DNA of 64,000 nucleotides from Chitinophaga sp. GbtcB8 (GCF_019091455.1 NZ_JAGXJN010000017.1:1-64000); one strand, 5' to 3'; positions 42,056-51,921 are shown, counted from the stretch's first letter. The notes: generated by a model not told the origin, from the letters alone. Program-made: numbers and translations.

Positions 42056-42964
42056 ATGATCAACTTTGAGTGGTACCGCACCTTTAAAGCCATTTATCAA
42101 AGCGGTACCTTAACCGGCGCTGCGCAGGAGCTGCTGATCTCCCAGCCTAATGTAAGCCAGCACCTTTCCTCCCTGGAAAGTTACATAGGCCAGCAGCTGT
42201 TTGAACGTAAGCCCCGTAAAATGGTGCCAACTGATTACGGCAAGCTGTTCTACACGCAGATCATTGAAGCGGTGGAAAAGCTGGAGAATGTAGAAACGCA
42301 TTTCCGACATGATTGTTTAGGCAAGCGGCTGCCGTTAACCAGCATTGGTGCGCCCAAAGAATTTTTTACCGCCATGCTGGCTCCCCATGTCAGCCAGCTG
42401 CCGGCGCCTATTGTAGCGGAATTTGGCGTTACCAAAGACCTGGTGCCCCGCCTTACCAAAGGGGAGCTGCATTTTTTAATTTCCACCAAACAGCTGGATC
42501 TGCCCAATATTATATATGAACCGGCCATGCATGAAAAATTTTTGCTGGTAGCTAATGCAGGGTTAAATGCCATGGAGTTTGAGCAGCATCTTGATAACGG
42601 TGAGCTGGATAAGGCAGAAGAATGGCTGCTCATGCAAAACTGGTTTGCCTACAGCAGTGACCTGATGATCATCCGCCGCTTCTGGTTAGAGAACTTCCGC
42701 AAAAGGCCTTCCGTAAAACCACAATTTATCATTCCCGACTTTGATGCCATTATCAGCTCCCTGGTGCATGGGGAGGGCGTTTCCATTGTTGCCGATTACC
42801 TGGTAAAGGACCTGCTGGCACAGGGGCCGCTGAAAGAACTATGGCCGGGCATTGCCACTACCGGGAACACGCTGTACCTCGCTTACGACAAAACAAAAGT
42901 CACCACCACCCAATTGGATATGATGCGTTACTGGCTGCAGCTATCTGTGCTTAGCATTGCGTAA
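42056..42964 (+). CDS. LysR-type transcriptional regulator
   Basis: The 302-residue product has the N-terminal winged helix-turn-helix (residues 3-62: YRTFKAIYQSGTLTGAAQEL, then QPNVSQHLSSLESYIGQQLF) and a C-terminal periplasmic-binding-like effector domain (about 90-300). It is divergent from the SDR gene and probably regulates it through the dyad at 41998. The effector is not predictable. The next plus-strand genes, a SusCD pair, begin 308 bp downstream and are likely separate. Confidence 0.93.
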   Translation: MINFEWYRTFKAIYQSGTLTGAAQELLISQPNVSQHLSSLESYIGQQLFERKPRKMVPTDYGKLFYTQIIEAVEKLENVETHFRHDCLGKRLPLTSIGAPKEFFTAMLAPHVSQLPAPIVAEFGVTKDLVPRLTKGELHFLISTKQLDLPNIIYEPAMHEKFLLVANAGLNAMEFEQHLDNGELDKAEEWLLMQNWFAYSSDLMIIRRFWLENFRKRPSVKPQFIIPDFDAIISSLVHGEGVSIVADYLVKDLLAQGPLKELWPGIATTGNTLYLAYDKTKVTTTQLDMMRYWLQLSVLSIA

Positions 42965-43272
42965 TGAACACATATTAACCGGAATTTTACCTGATTTTAA
43001 CGCATCGGTTAAAAACTGGTTAAGATATGGGCATCTTAGGTAAAGATCAATAAAGGCATTTGTTGGGGCAATAGATAATTTTATGGCACTACAGTAAGAA
43101 GGGGGAAATTATCTGTAATTCTTGTTATATTAATATCGTATACATGTTGAGTGCTTTATCCATTGGATGATGATAGTACGTTGCTGCCTGCCAACAAGCA
43201 GCAAAAGCTGGTTTCCCCGAACAATGAAGAACAATGAAACAACTGTGAACCAAAACTAAAATCTAAGTCGTC
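42965..43272 (+). promoter_or_regulatory. Gene-free upstream region of the second susCD pair
   Basis: No gene is seen in 308 bp. A TTTG at about 43059 is followed after 19 nt by TATGGCAC, which matches only the TA of the -7 consensus, so the promoter is uncertain. The last 60 bp are A-rich (aatgaagaacaatgaaac) with a short direct repeat of GAACAATGAA before the susC ATG. Confidence 0.35.
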
Positions 43273-46200
43273 ATGAATCCTAAGCCGTATCTGCTATTCA
43301 TAATAGCAATCGTGTGCTGTGTGGGAATGCGCGTCTATGCACAATCTGTTCCGCTTAAAGGTAAAGTAACCGATCAAGCCGGGAACCCTGTAATTGGCGC
43401 TACCATTAAGATCCAACACAGCAGTAAAGGCACCACTGTAGGCGCCGATGGCACTTTTGAGATCAGCGTGGAAGCTAACGCTGTACTGGAAGTAACCGCC
43501 ATTGGCTTTGATCCGGCCCGGGTGAATGTAGCCAATCAAACCACTGTTACCATTACGCTTACTGAAAACAAAAAAGAGCTGAATGAAGTAGTAGTAACTG
43601 CTTTGGGCGTTAAGCGCGAAAAACGTGCGCTCACTTACAGCACGCAGGAAGTAAAAGGGGCTACGCTGGTAGAAGCCAAGGAGCCCAACATTGTAAATGC
43701 ATTATCCGGCAAGGTAGCCGGCGTGCAGATCACCAGCTCTTCCGGTACACCGGGCAGCTCATCCCGTATTGTAATACGCGGCGCTACCTCCTTTTACGGG
43801 GAGAACCAGGCACTGATCATTGTAGACGGGGTGCCAGTGAATAATGATGAAACAGGCAACCTCAATTCCGGCCCGGGTACCAACCGCTTAGCGGATATTG
43901 ACCCGGCTATTATTGAAAACATCAGCGTGCTGAAAGGTGCTGCTGCTACTGCGTTGTACGGTTCTGCCGGTGCAAGGGGCGTGATTATGATCACTACCAA
44001 AAGCGGAAGCGCGGTCACTAAAAAACCTTCGGTAACATTTTCACAGGATGTTTCTTTTGAAACACCCTGGCTGCCGGAAGTGCAGGATAAATATGCCCAG
44101 GGTGAATACAATACCGACACCAAACAATATGAATATTTTAATGGTGAGGATAAAAAGACCAGCAGCTCCTGGGGCCCGTTAATGGATACTTTAACGGTGA
44201 ACGGGCAAAAGCTAAAGAAGTATAACCAGTCTAAAGACTTTTTTAAAACAGGCATTACCAGCAATAGCACCGTGAGTGTGAATGGCGGCAACGGCCTGTC
44301 AGACTACTTCATGTCCTACTCATACCTGAAGCAGACCGGTACTACTCCTAAAACGGATTATGACCGGCATGCGCTGTTTGCAAAATACAACACCAAAATA
44401 TTAAACAACCTGACCAGCACTTTCCAGCTAAACTATTCCAGCTCGCAGAACGATCGTTTACCGGAAGGTTATATCCTGGAAGCGCCCATCTGGACGGTGC
44501 TTACCGCGCCTATTTCCTGGAACCCGCTGCCCTATGAGAATGCAGATGGTACCCAGCGTGTGTTCCGTTATTCAAGGAACAATCCTTACTGGGTGCTGGA
44601 TAATATTTATAACAAAGCAACAGTGAACCGTTTTATACCGGTTGTAACGCTGCACTATACGCCTACCAACTGGTTAACCATCACAGAAAGAATGGGTGCG
44701 GATATCTATTCCGAGCAGGATAAGTATCGTGAATCCAGGGGATCCTCTGCAAACCCCGCGGGCCGTATTATTGAGCAGAATTTAAACTACCGACAGTTTA
44801 ACCACGACTTTATTGTAAACGCCACTAAAGATGTGGGCGACTTTAACCTGAACCTGCTGCTGGGTAATAACGTATACTCTGCTTATAACCAAACAGAGTA
44901 TGCAAAGGGTACGGGTTTGAATATTGATGATTTTGATAACATTGGCCAGGCATCTGCCATCGCCTATAATGAAACACATTACCAGAGCCGCAAAGTAGGT
45001 TTTTACGCACAGGCTAATATAGACTGGAAGCGGATGTTCATCCTGTCCCTTACCGGCCGTTACGACGGTAGCTCCGTACTGTCGCAGGATAAGAGCTTTT
45101 ACCCTTACGGTTCTGTAGCCGGCAGCTTTGTGTTCTCAGAACTATTATCACCAGCGGTAACCGATGTAATGAATTTTGGTAAGATCCGTTTGTCTTATGC
45201 AACGGTGGGTAATGATAACGTACGTCCGTACCAGCTAAATACGCCTTATCAGCTGCCACAGGGTAGTGGTGATGCTTCCGGGGTAGCCGGTATTATTTTT
45301 ACCAACTATGCTTTCCCCTTCCAGGGACAGACGGGGTATTTGCTGAGCCAAACGCTGGGTAACCCCAACCTGAAAAATGAACGCCTGAATGAGTTTGAAG
45401 TAGGCTTGGAAACTAACTTTTTCCGCAACCGCTTAGGGCTGGAAGCCTCTTACTTTGTACGTAAAACAAAAGACGGTATTATTCCCGGTGTGCCCATTGC
45501 ACCCTCTACCGGTTATGCCGGTACTACGGTAAACTCTGCACAAATGCAGAATAAAGGGCTTGAAATATTGCTGAATGCCAAACCGGTACAAAGCAAGGAT
45601 TTCAGCTGGGATATGACGATCAATTTCACCCGCATCCGTAATAAAGTATTAGCCATCTACAACGGCCAGTCACAGATAGGGAATGGTTTTACCAGCATTA
45701 TTGTAGGCCAGCCTTACGGTGCAATTGTAGGTACCTTATTTAAAAGAACTGCCAGCGGGCAGCTGCTGATAGATGATGCCGGTTTGCCCTTCTCTGATTC
45801 CACCGGTGTAATAGGGGATATTAACCCTGACTGGATGGGAGGGATCTCCAACACCTTCCGGTACAAACAGTTTAGCCTGAGCTTTTTGTTTGACATGAAA
45901 AAGGGCGGCGATATACAGAATAACGTAGACGGCTATGGGTATTTTTACGGCACGCCCAAAGCAACGGAAGACCGTGCGGACCGGGTAGTGGAAGGTATCA
46001 ATGCATCAGATAACAAGGCCAATACCACCGTGGTAACCGGGCAGGATTACTGGCGCCGTTTAAGCGCGGTGACAGAATCTGTGATACAGGATGGTACTTA
46101 TGTGAAACTGCGTACTATTAGCCTGAGCTACGATTTTGGAAGATCACTTTTCCCGAACAGCTTTGTAAGATCAGCTTCGTTCATTGTAACCGGGCGTAAC

Positions 46201-46341
46201 CTGTGGATCTATAGTCCGCACTTTACCGGCGGCGATCCGGAAGTAAGCTCCTTTGGCTCTTCCAGCGGATCACAGGGGATCTACTCATTCTCTACGCCCA
46301 CCTCACGTTCTGTGAACTTTACCTTGAAAGTAAGTTTCTAA
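43273..46341 (+). CDS. SusC/RagA family TonB-linked outer membrane protein
   Basis: TonB-dependent channel of the second SusCD pair, 1022 residues. It has a signal peptide (about 1-23), a carboxypeptidase-regulatory-like domain (about 25-105, LKGKVTDQAGNPVIGATIKI), the motif ELNEVVVTALGVKREKRALT, which is the subgroup with ALGVKRE rather than GYG, a plug with LKGAAATALYGSAGARGVIM, and a barrel ending TSRSVNFTLKVSF. This ALG-type SusC usually pairs with SusD-like_2 lipoproteins, as here 18 bp downstream. The ligand is unknown and no hydrolase is in the unit. Confidence 0.96.
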   Translation: MNPKPYLLFIIAIVCCVGMRVYAQSVPLKGKVTDQAGNPVIGATIKIQHSSKGTTVGADGTFEISVEANAVLEVTAIGFDPARVNVANQTTVTITLTENKKELNEVVVTALGVKREKRALTYSTQEVKGATLVEAKEPNIVNALSGKVAGVQITSSSGTPGSSSRIVIRGATSFYGENQALIIVDGVPVNNDETGNLNSGPGTNRLADIDPAIIENISVLKGAAATALYGSAGARGVIMITTKSGSAVTKKPSVTFSQDVSFETPWLPEVQDKYAQGEYNTDTKQYEYFNGEDKKTSSSWGPLMDTLTVNGQKLKKYNQSKDFFKTGITSNSTVSVNGGNGLSDYFMSYSYLKQTGTTPKTDYDRHALFAKYNTKILNNLTSTFQLNYSSSQNDRLPEGYILEAPIWTVLTAPISWNPLPYENADGTQRVFRYSRNNPYWVLDNIYNKATVNRFIPVVTLHYTPTNWLTITERMGADIYSEQDKYRESRGSSANPAGRIIEQNLNYRQFNHDFIVNATKDVGDFNLNLLLGNNVYSAYNQTEYAKGTGLNIDDFDNIGQASAIAYNETHYQSRKVGFYAQANIDWKRMFILSLTGRYDGSSVLSQDKSFYPYGSVAGSFVFSELLSPAVTDVMNFGKIRLSYATVGNDNVRPYQLNTPYQLPQGSGDASGVAGIIFTNYAFPFQGQTGYLLSQTLGNPNLKNERLNEFEVGLETNFFRNRLGLEASYFVRKTKDGIIPGVPIAPSTGYAGTTVNSAQMQNKGLEILLNAKPVQSKDFSWDMTINFTRIRNKVLAIYNGQSQIGNGFTSIIVGQPYGAIVGTLFKRTASGQLLIDDAGLPFSDSTGVIGDINPDWMGGISNTFRYKQFSLSFLFDMKKGGDIQNNVDGYGYFYGTPKATEDRADRVVEGINASDNKANTTVVTGQDYWRRLSAVTESVIQDGTYVKLRTISLSYDFGRSLFPNSFVRSASFIVTGRNLWIYSPHFTGGDPEVSSFGSSSGSQGIYSFSTPTSRSVNFTLKVSF

Positions 46342-46359
46342 AAACTTAATTGAACTGTC

Positions 46360-47745
46360 ATGAACAAAGTAATATATATCATTGCAATAGCGGGTTGCCT
46401 TTTGGCGGGTGGCTGTAAGAAATTCATTGATGTGAATAAAGATCCTAACCGCCCATCCTCTGTACAGGAGCCGCTGATACTGGCGCCTGCAGAGCTGGTG
46501 GTTACGCAGTCATTATATGCCGGCAATGTATCTACCATTATACAGGAATACGTGCAAACTATGGCGCTGAACCAGCCCGTACCTAATTCCGGCACTTATT
46601 TCATGGTGCAATCGGATATGAACGGCGACTGGACCGTTCTATATGCTACCTGCCTGAATAACCTGGCGCGGCTGGATTCTGTGGCTACCTTAAACGGCAA
46701 TACGAATTATGCAGCCATTGCTAAAATACTGGAAGCATTCTGCTGGGGACAGGGTACTGACCTGTGGGGGGATATTCCTTATACGCAGGCATTAGCCGGC
46801 GCCGGTAACTATACACCAGTGTATGACAAACAGGAAGATATTTATAAAGGTATTCAGCAGCTGCTGGATGATGCCATTGCGGACATTGCCAAACAAGGCG
46901 TTATAGTACCGGGAGATGATGATTATTTGTATAAAGGAGATATGGATAAATGGCAACGGCTGGCCTATACGTTAAAAGCGCGCTTTTACATGCACCTTAC
47001 CAAAGCGCCGGGTTATAATGCCGCTACCCAGGCCGATCTTGCATTACAGGCGCTGGACAAGGGTATGACCGCTAATGACGATGACCTGAAATTCCCTTAC
47101 CAGGGCATTGAAGGGCAGGAAAACATCTGGTTCCAGACCTTTTTACCGGGATCAACCTTTATACTGGCATCCGGGTTTATAGATACATTGAAAAAGCGTA
47201 ACGATCCCCGTTTGACCTATATGGTAAAACCTGCAACGGAAACAGGTTTATATACCGGCCGGCAGATAGGATCGGCATTAGGAAGCCTGGAAGCCTACTC
47301 CCGTCCCAGCAATTTTTACCAGGGTGCTAACGCCTACAATTATGTAGTGAACTATTCTGAGGCCCTGTTTCTGAAAGCGGAAGCCACCCTCATTAAATCC
47401 GGCTTTGCGGCAGCGCAGCCTGTTTACCAGCAGGCCATACTGTCGCACATGACAAAGCTGGGTGTAACCAGCGGCGCTGTAAGCACCTATATGACCGCAC
47501 GTGGTACGCTAACTGCTGCCAATGCCCTGCAACGTATTATGGAAGAAAAAAGCACCGCTAACTTTTTATCTGTAGAGAATTTTACGGATTGGAGAAGGAC
47601 CGGGTTCCCGGTAATAAAGAAAGTGCTGAATGGTTCTTCAGACGTGCCGCGCCGCCTGTTATACCCGCAGGTAGAGGTGATCTCTAACCCGCAACCGCAG
47701 CAGAGCGCCAAGTTGACGGACCGTGTGTGGTGGGATCAGCAGTAA
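46360..47745 (+). CDS. SusD/RagB family lipoprotein (SusD-like_2 type)
   Basis: The surface lid of the second SusCD pair. The 461-residue product has a lipoprotein signal (lipobox LAGGC, Cys about 19), then KFIDVNKDPNRPSSVQEPLI, the hallmark start of the SusD-like_2 family. The middle has WGQGTDLWGDIPYTQALAGA, and the C-terminus has a FLSVENFTDWRRTGFP motif. A word-built element starts right after the stop codon. Confidence 0.94.
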   Translation: MNKVIYIIAIAGCLLAGGCKKFIDVNKDPNRPSSVQEPLILAPAELVVTQSLYAGNVSTIIQEYVQTMALNQPVPNSGTYFMVQSDMNGDWTVLYATCLNNLARLDSVATLNGNTNYAAIAKILEAFCWGQGTDLWGDIPYTQALAGAGNYTPVYDKQEDIYKGIQQLLDDAIADIAKQGVIVPGDDDYLYKGDMDKWQRLAYTLKARFYMHLTKAPGYNAATQADLALQALDKGMTANDDDLKFPYQGIEGQENIWFQTFLPGSTFILASGFIDTLKKRNDPRLTYMVKPATETGLYTGRQIGSALGSLEAYSRPSNFYQGANAYNYVVNYSEALFLKAEATLIKSGFAAAQPVYQQAILSHMTKLGVTSGAVSTYMTARGTLTAANALQRIMEEKSTANFLSVENFTDWRRTGFPVIKKVLNGSSDVPRRLLYPQVEVISNPQPQQSAKLTDRVWWDQQ

Positions 47746-47871
47746 TGCGGAATGCGGAATGCGGAATGCTGAACGCATAACGCTAAACGCTTAATGCATA
47801 GATCATAACGCAGAATGCTTAACGCAAGACACAATTAGCGTTAAGCATTCTGCGTTAAGCGTAATTCGTTA
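47746..47871. repeat. Word-built palindrome, words AACGC and AATGC
   Basis: The gap between the convergent susD and permease genes is filled with AACGC/AATGC words: tgcggaatgcggaatgc, then gaacgcataacgctaaacgc. Perfect 19-bp arms AACGCAGAATGCTTAACGC (47807-47825) and GCGTTAAGCATTCTGCGTT (47838-47856) surround a 12-nt loop; more degenerate words extend the arms outward. The right arm overlaps the stop codon of the permease gene (47869-47871). Such a stem could also end transcription from both sides, but no T-run follows. Confidence 0.8.
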
Positions 47872-50244
47872 TTCGCTTCTTAAACTCTTTATTGGATTCA
47901 TCAGGGCTGCTTTCATAGACTGGAAGCTGATGGTGAACACGGCTACCACCATCATTAGCAAACCGGCTATGGCAAAGGCCCACCAGGGTACGGTTATGCG
48001 GTAGGCAAAATCATCCAGCCATTTGTTCATCGTCCACCAGGCAATGGGTGTAGCTATTATCACGGCTATTATTACCAGGCGAATAAAATCCCGCGTCAGC
48101 AAATGTATAATGCCGGTAACGCTGGCGCCCAGTACTTTGCGGATGCCTATTTCCCGGGTACGGCGGCTTACACTGTAAGCAGTCAATCCCAGCAAACCCA
48201 GGCAGGTAATAAAAATGGTGAAGAAAGAAAAAATGGTAACGATCTGGCCTAAACGGGTGTCGGCCTGGTATTGCTGGTTAAACATGTCGTCCAGGAAAAA
48301 ATAGTTGAATGGGTGATCTTTAAAATAAGCCTGCCATTTCTTTTCTACAGCACTCACCGTATTACGTATATCGCGGGCATTCATTTTCACTGCAAAATAA
48401 TTGGCGTACCGTGGCTCATACACATGCACCATGGGCAGCAGGGCCTCTTTTAATGAACGCTGGTGATAGTTCTTCATTACGCCTGCAATTACCGACTGCC
48501 CGCCCCAGGAGTTTATTTTACTGCCAACTGCTGCTTCCGGCGATGTAAAGCCCAGCAGGCGCACAGTTTCTTCGTTCACCAGCACCTCGTTCTTATTGGG
48601 GGCGCCGGCTATAAAATTGCGGCCGGCAGCCATTTTAATATCCATGGCCGGTACAAAATCAGCATCTATACCATAGAGGTAATAATTATAGCTGGACTTT
48701 TGTTCTGCGCCTACCCGCGTTACGCCGCTGGTAGAGGAAATATCCCTGGTGTCCATACCAGGCATAGCGCCGCCCAGGGCCACCCTGCTTACACCGGCCA
48801 GCTGCTGCAGCTCATCTTTAAATGCAAGGTTGCTGGTGCTGTCATTTATCAGCGCAGGCGCTTTTATAACCATAAGCTGGTCCAGGTTTACACCCAGGTC
48901 CTGGCTACGCATAAAATATAATTGCTTGTATACAATAATAGAGGCCACCAATACCACAGAGGCAATGGTGAACTGCCCTACCACCAGCGTTTTTCTTAAA
49001 GCGCCGCCTTCCAGCGCATTGGTAAAGCTGCGGTTCAGCGCACTTACGGCTTTTACGGATGATAAGGCTATGGATGGATATAAACCGGATAACAGCCCGT
49101 TCAGCAGGAACAGCGCTGCGCAGATCATCCAAAAATAGCTGGTTGTAAAAATGCCCACTGTAGCCGCTTTACCAACAATATTGGCATACATGGGCAGGCA
49201 TAGTTGCATAAGCACCAGCGCCAGCCCGAATGCCATGATGTTAATGAGCAGAGATTCTGTAAAGAACTGTTTCACCAGCGTCCACCGGTTGGCGCCCAGT
49301 ATTTTTTTTATGCTGGCTTCTTTGAGGCGTTCTGCAGCACGGGCGGTAGTAAGGTTCACGTAGTTGATAGTGCCTATCAGCAATATCAGGAAAGCCACCA
49401 CCAGCAGGAACTGTACAGTTTTGGCATCACCGTTCACTTCCGGCTCATAGGTTTTCCTGGAATGCAGGTGTATGTCTTTGATCAGTTCTGCTTTATAGAT
49501 CTTATCCTTAAAACGTTCTTTGGTGAAGGCTTTCAGCTTGGCATTAAAGGCCGTCAGGCTGGTATGCGGGGCCATTTCCAGGTAAGTGAAATTATTATTG
49601 GCTTGCCAGCTGTCCAGATCAAAACCCTGCTTTGCCACAAAATTGAGGGACAGCAGGATGTTATATTTCAGGTGGGTGTTCTCCGGCACATCTTTTATTA
49701 CCCCTGTTACGGTCACTATCTGCGATCTGAAGTTTAAAGTTTGTCCAATGGGATTTTGGTTCCCAAAGATCCTGGCTGCGGTACTTTGCGTGATCACTGC
49801 GTCCATGGCGCCTTTCAGTGCCGTGGAAGGATCGCCCTGTATAAAGCTGCAATTGAAAATGGAAAAGAAAGAGGCATCTGCTGCATATACATGATCTACC
49901 AGAAAAGCCTGATGCCGGGCGTTGGTTATTTCATTTTGTCCCAGCCGCTGTACCCGCACAAAATCCTTTACTTCGGGCAGCTGTTTTTTTACTGCCGGGG
50001 CCATGGGCGGATGTGTTTCGCAATCCGTTACCACGTAGGCGCCGTCTTTATACAGGTCCAGCGTTACGCGGTAAATATTATCTGCTTTGGTATAAAAATT
50101 CTCGTAGCTATTTTCAAAGCGCACATAATTTATAATAAGCAGGAAAGCGGCCATAGCTACGGCCAGCCCGGTAATATTGATGATGGAATAAAAACGGTCT
50201 TTCCAGAGATTACGCCAGGCAATTTTAAGCGAGTGGTTTTGCAT
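47869..50244 (-). CDS. FtsX-like/MacB-type ABC transporter permease
   Basis: I chose the ATG at 50244 (MQNHSLKIAWRNLWKDRFYS), the standard beginning of this Bacteroidota family; 791 residues. The layout is an N-terminal helix (about 20-40), a periplasmic MacB_PCD domain, an FtsX block of three helices (about 275-425), a second periplasmic domain and a second FtsX block (about 670-790) with TAYSVSRRTREIGIRKVLGA. This duplicated form, without an ATPase gene beside it, is common in Bacteroidota; MacB-like mechanotransmission of a peptide or signal is the family role. Substrate unknown. Confidence 0.92.
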   Translation of the reverse strand: MQNHSLKIAWRNLWKDRFYSIINITGLAVAMAAFLLIINYVRFENSYENFYTKADNIYRVTLDLYKDGAYVVTDCETHPPMAPAVKKQLPEVKDFVRVQRLGQNEITNARHQAFLVDHVYAADASFFSIFNCSFIQGDPSTALKGAMDAVITQSTAARIFGNQNPIGQTLNFRSQIVTVTGVIKDVPENTHLKYNILLSLNFVAKQGFDLDSWQANNNFTYLEMAPHTSLTAFNAKLKAFTKERFKDKIYKAELIKDIHLHSRKTYEPEVNGDAKTVQFLLVVAFLILLIGTINYVNLTTARAAERLKEASIKKILGANRWTLVKQFFTESLLINIMAFGLALVLMQLCLPMYANIVGKAATVGIFTTSYFWMICAALFLLNGLLSGLYPSIALSSVKAVSALNRSFTNALEGGALRKTLVVGQFTIASVVLVASIIVYKQLYFMRSQDLGVNLDQLMVIKAPALINDSTSNLAFKDELQQLAGVSRVALGGAMPGMDTRDISSTSGVTRVGAEQKSSYNYYLYGIDADFVPAMDIKMAAGRNFIAGAPNKNEVLVNEETVRLLGFTSPEAAVGSKINSWGGQSVIAGVMKNYHQRSLKEALLPMVHVYEPRYANYFAVKMNARDIRNTVSAVEKKWQAYFKDHPFNYFFLDDMFNQQYQADTRLGQIVTIFSFFTIFITCLGLLGLTAYSVSRRTREIGIRKVLGASVTGIIHLLTRDFIRLVIIAVIIATPIAWWTMNKWLDDFAYRITVPWWAFAIAGLLMMVVAVFTISFQSMKAALMNPIKSLRSE

Positions 50245-50344
50245 GTCGGGTAGAATGAGTTGCGTACAAGGCACAGTCTTTATGCCAAATACGCATCCTG
50301 CTCATTTTCAATGAATAAGCGATGTGTCTGCCGGGTATTGTGTC

Positions 50345-50369
50345 CAAAAACGGACAAGGCCTGTCCGTT
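50345..50369 (-). terminator. Probable terminator after the glycosylase gene
   Basis: AACGGACA (50349-50356) and TGTCCGTT (50362-50369) form a perfect 8-bp stem with a 5-nt loop. On the minus strand it is followed by TTT and a G. It lies 5 bp past the glycosylase stop codon. Confidence 0.6.
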
Positions 50370-50373
50370 AATG

Positions 50374-51153
50374 TTAATCAAATAATTCCTGCTCTTCTGT
50401 GTAGTAAGTTTTGCGGCCACCCACTGCTTTGTGCTGAATGGTAGCACCGGAAGGGCTATGCGTTTTTTTAGGATTATGAATATTCATGAAATCACGTACT
50501 TCTCCGCTGATAATATCCGGGTGTGTTTTCAGGATCTCTTTTTCTGCTTTGTGCAGCACATCTTTAATGGATTTGGCCAGCGCTTTTATTTTAGTCTCCG
50601 GAATTTTCTGGCTGCTGGAAAAGGGTGAGATGCCGGCATCCCACAAAATTTCATCGGCATAAGCATTACCAATACCACGAATAATATGCTGGTCCAGCAG
50701 CAGGTTTTTGATATTACCTTTTGTTTTGGAAAGCTGTTCTTCCAAAAAGGCAGCTGTCATTTTAGGGGAAAGCGCATCAATGGCCTCCCGCTCTTCGGGG
50801 TTCAGTGTAGGGGTGGCTTGTCCAAAACCGTCTGTCATGGCCAGCCCGGTGTCATCATCAAACAACAACTCAATGATGGTATGTTTATTAGTGTTCTTTT
50901 TTTCAAATAAATGCAGCTGTCCGCGGAGCATTAAATGTAATGCCAGCACATCACCGCTATTAAAATCAAAATGCAGCTCTTTACCTACGCGGTGCACTTT
51001 TTTAAGCTTTTGATCCTTCAAGGTTTTTTGCAGGGCTGCGGCAGGTACGTTCAGCTTTTTTGTGTTGTGAACCGTAACTTTCTGCAACGTTTTTCCTGCC
51101 AGCTTTTTTTCCAGGTTACGGCTAAATACCTGCAGGTCTGGTAATTCAGGCAT
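50374..51153 (-). CDS. Fpg/Nei-family DNA glycosylase without zinc finger
   Basis: Base-excision-repair enzyme that removes oxidised bases and nicks the strand. The 259-residue product keeps the catalytic N-terminus MPELPDLQVFSRNLEKK (Pro as nucleophile, Glu next to it), the DVLALHLMLRGQLHLF strand with the usual HLM-x-x-G, and the helix-two-turns-helix LLLDQHIIRGIGNAYADEIL. The C-terminal region has no Cys: GGRKTYYTEEQELFD stands where Fpg has its four-Cys zinc finger. It may use a zincless finger, as in NEIL1. A hypothetical gene lies 6 bp upstream in the same transcript. Confidence 0.88.
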   Translation of the reverse strand: MPELPDLQVFSRNLEKKLAGKTLQKVTVHNTKKLNVPAAALQKTLKDQKLKKVHRVGKELHFDFNSGDVLALHLMLRGQLHLFEKKNTNKHTIIELLFDDDTGLAMTDGFGQATPTLNPEEREAIDALSPKMTAAFLEEQLSKTKGNIKNLLLDQHIIRGIGNAYADEILWDAGISPFSSSQKIPETKIKALAKSIKDVLHKAEKEILKTHPDIISGEVRDFMNIHNPKKTHSPSGATIQHKAVGGRKTYYTEEQELFD

Positions 51154-51159
51154 GTCGGT

Positions 51160-51921
51160 TTATTTTTTGTTGTACCAATTTAAGATTTCATTCCCAATGG
51201 CTTTTATAAATTTCTTATCAGTATTGCTGTCTGTTTTCCAGCCGCTTTTCAGGTAGCGTACAATGCCTATCTGCTCATCGTTCAGGGTTACATCCAGCTT
51301 GGTGCATACCCCATTCAAACAGGTTTGCGTAATGGGAATAGCTTCTCCTTTATAATCTTTTCCATTGTAGTTAAAGGCTACAGGTATGGGCTCTTGCTCC
51401 AGCTGCGCGATCAGCTCCTGTAAAAATTCCACTAAATGTTTGCGTTGGGTTTTGGCGCTTACGCTCCACTTTTCACTGTCGAAACGTTTATGCGCCAGTT
51501 TTAGCTTAAGCCCGCTCATGGACGTGGTATAGTCGTCTGCATTCAGCTTACGTACATTCTGGTGCGCAAATATATACCAGTGGTAAGCTGTGCCCACCGG
51601 CACCCCGCTGCCTTCCGGCGCTTTGCCTGCGCGGCGTTTGGTTACGGCGTAGGATATTTCCCACAGGTCCGGCGTGATCTTGGTTTCATGCCATTCCCCT
51701 TTATCATAATACCATTTGTGGCTTTTACCCACCTTCATACCGGTATACCGCTGCCCTTCAAATTCCTTGAACTGGTCGTAAGTAACGGAAAGGTCTTTGA
51801 GCGCTTCCTTTTTCTTGCGGGTAGCAGGCACCTTTTCCGTGGCAGTTGTTTTTTGGGTGGTTTTGCGTTTAACCGGTTTACGTTTGGCAGGGCTTACCCT
51901 GGTTTTGGATGCAGTGGCCAT
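51160..51921 (-). CDS. Hypothetical protein with basic N-terminus, upstream of the glycosylase
   Basis: I chose the ATG at 51921 (MATASKTRVSPAKRKPVKRK), 253 residues. The first 45 residues are Lys/Arg/Thr-rich and probably disordered, the rest is a mixed domain: YTGMKVGKSHKWYYDKGEWH, VPVGTAYHWYIFAHQNVRKL, and CLNGVCTKLDVTLNDEQIGI. The basic tail suggests nucleic-acid binding. No family is recognised. The 6-bp spacing to the glycosylase gene implies a shared transcript and perhaps a role in DNA repair, but this is context only. Confidence 0.75.
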   Translation of the reverse strand: MATASKTRVSPAKRKPVKRKTTQKTTATEKVPATRKKKEALKDLSVTYDQFKEFEGQRYTGMKVGKSHKWYYDKGEWHETKITPDLWEISYAVTKRRAGKAPEGSGVPVGTAYHWYIFAHQNVRKLNADDYTTSMSGLKLKLAHKRFDSEKWSVSAKTQRKHLVEFLQELIAQLEQEPIPVAFNYNGKDYKGEAIPITQTCLNGVCTKLDVTLNDEQIGIVRYLKSGWKTDSNTDKKFIKAIGNEILNWYNKK

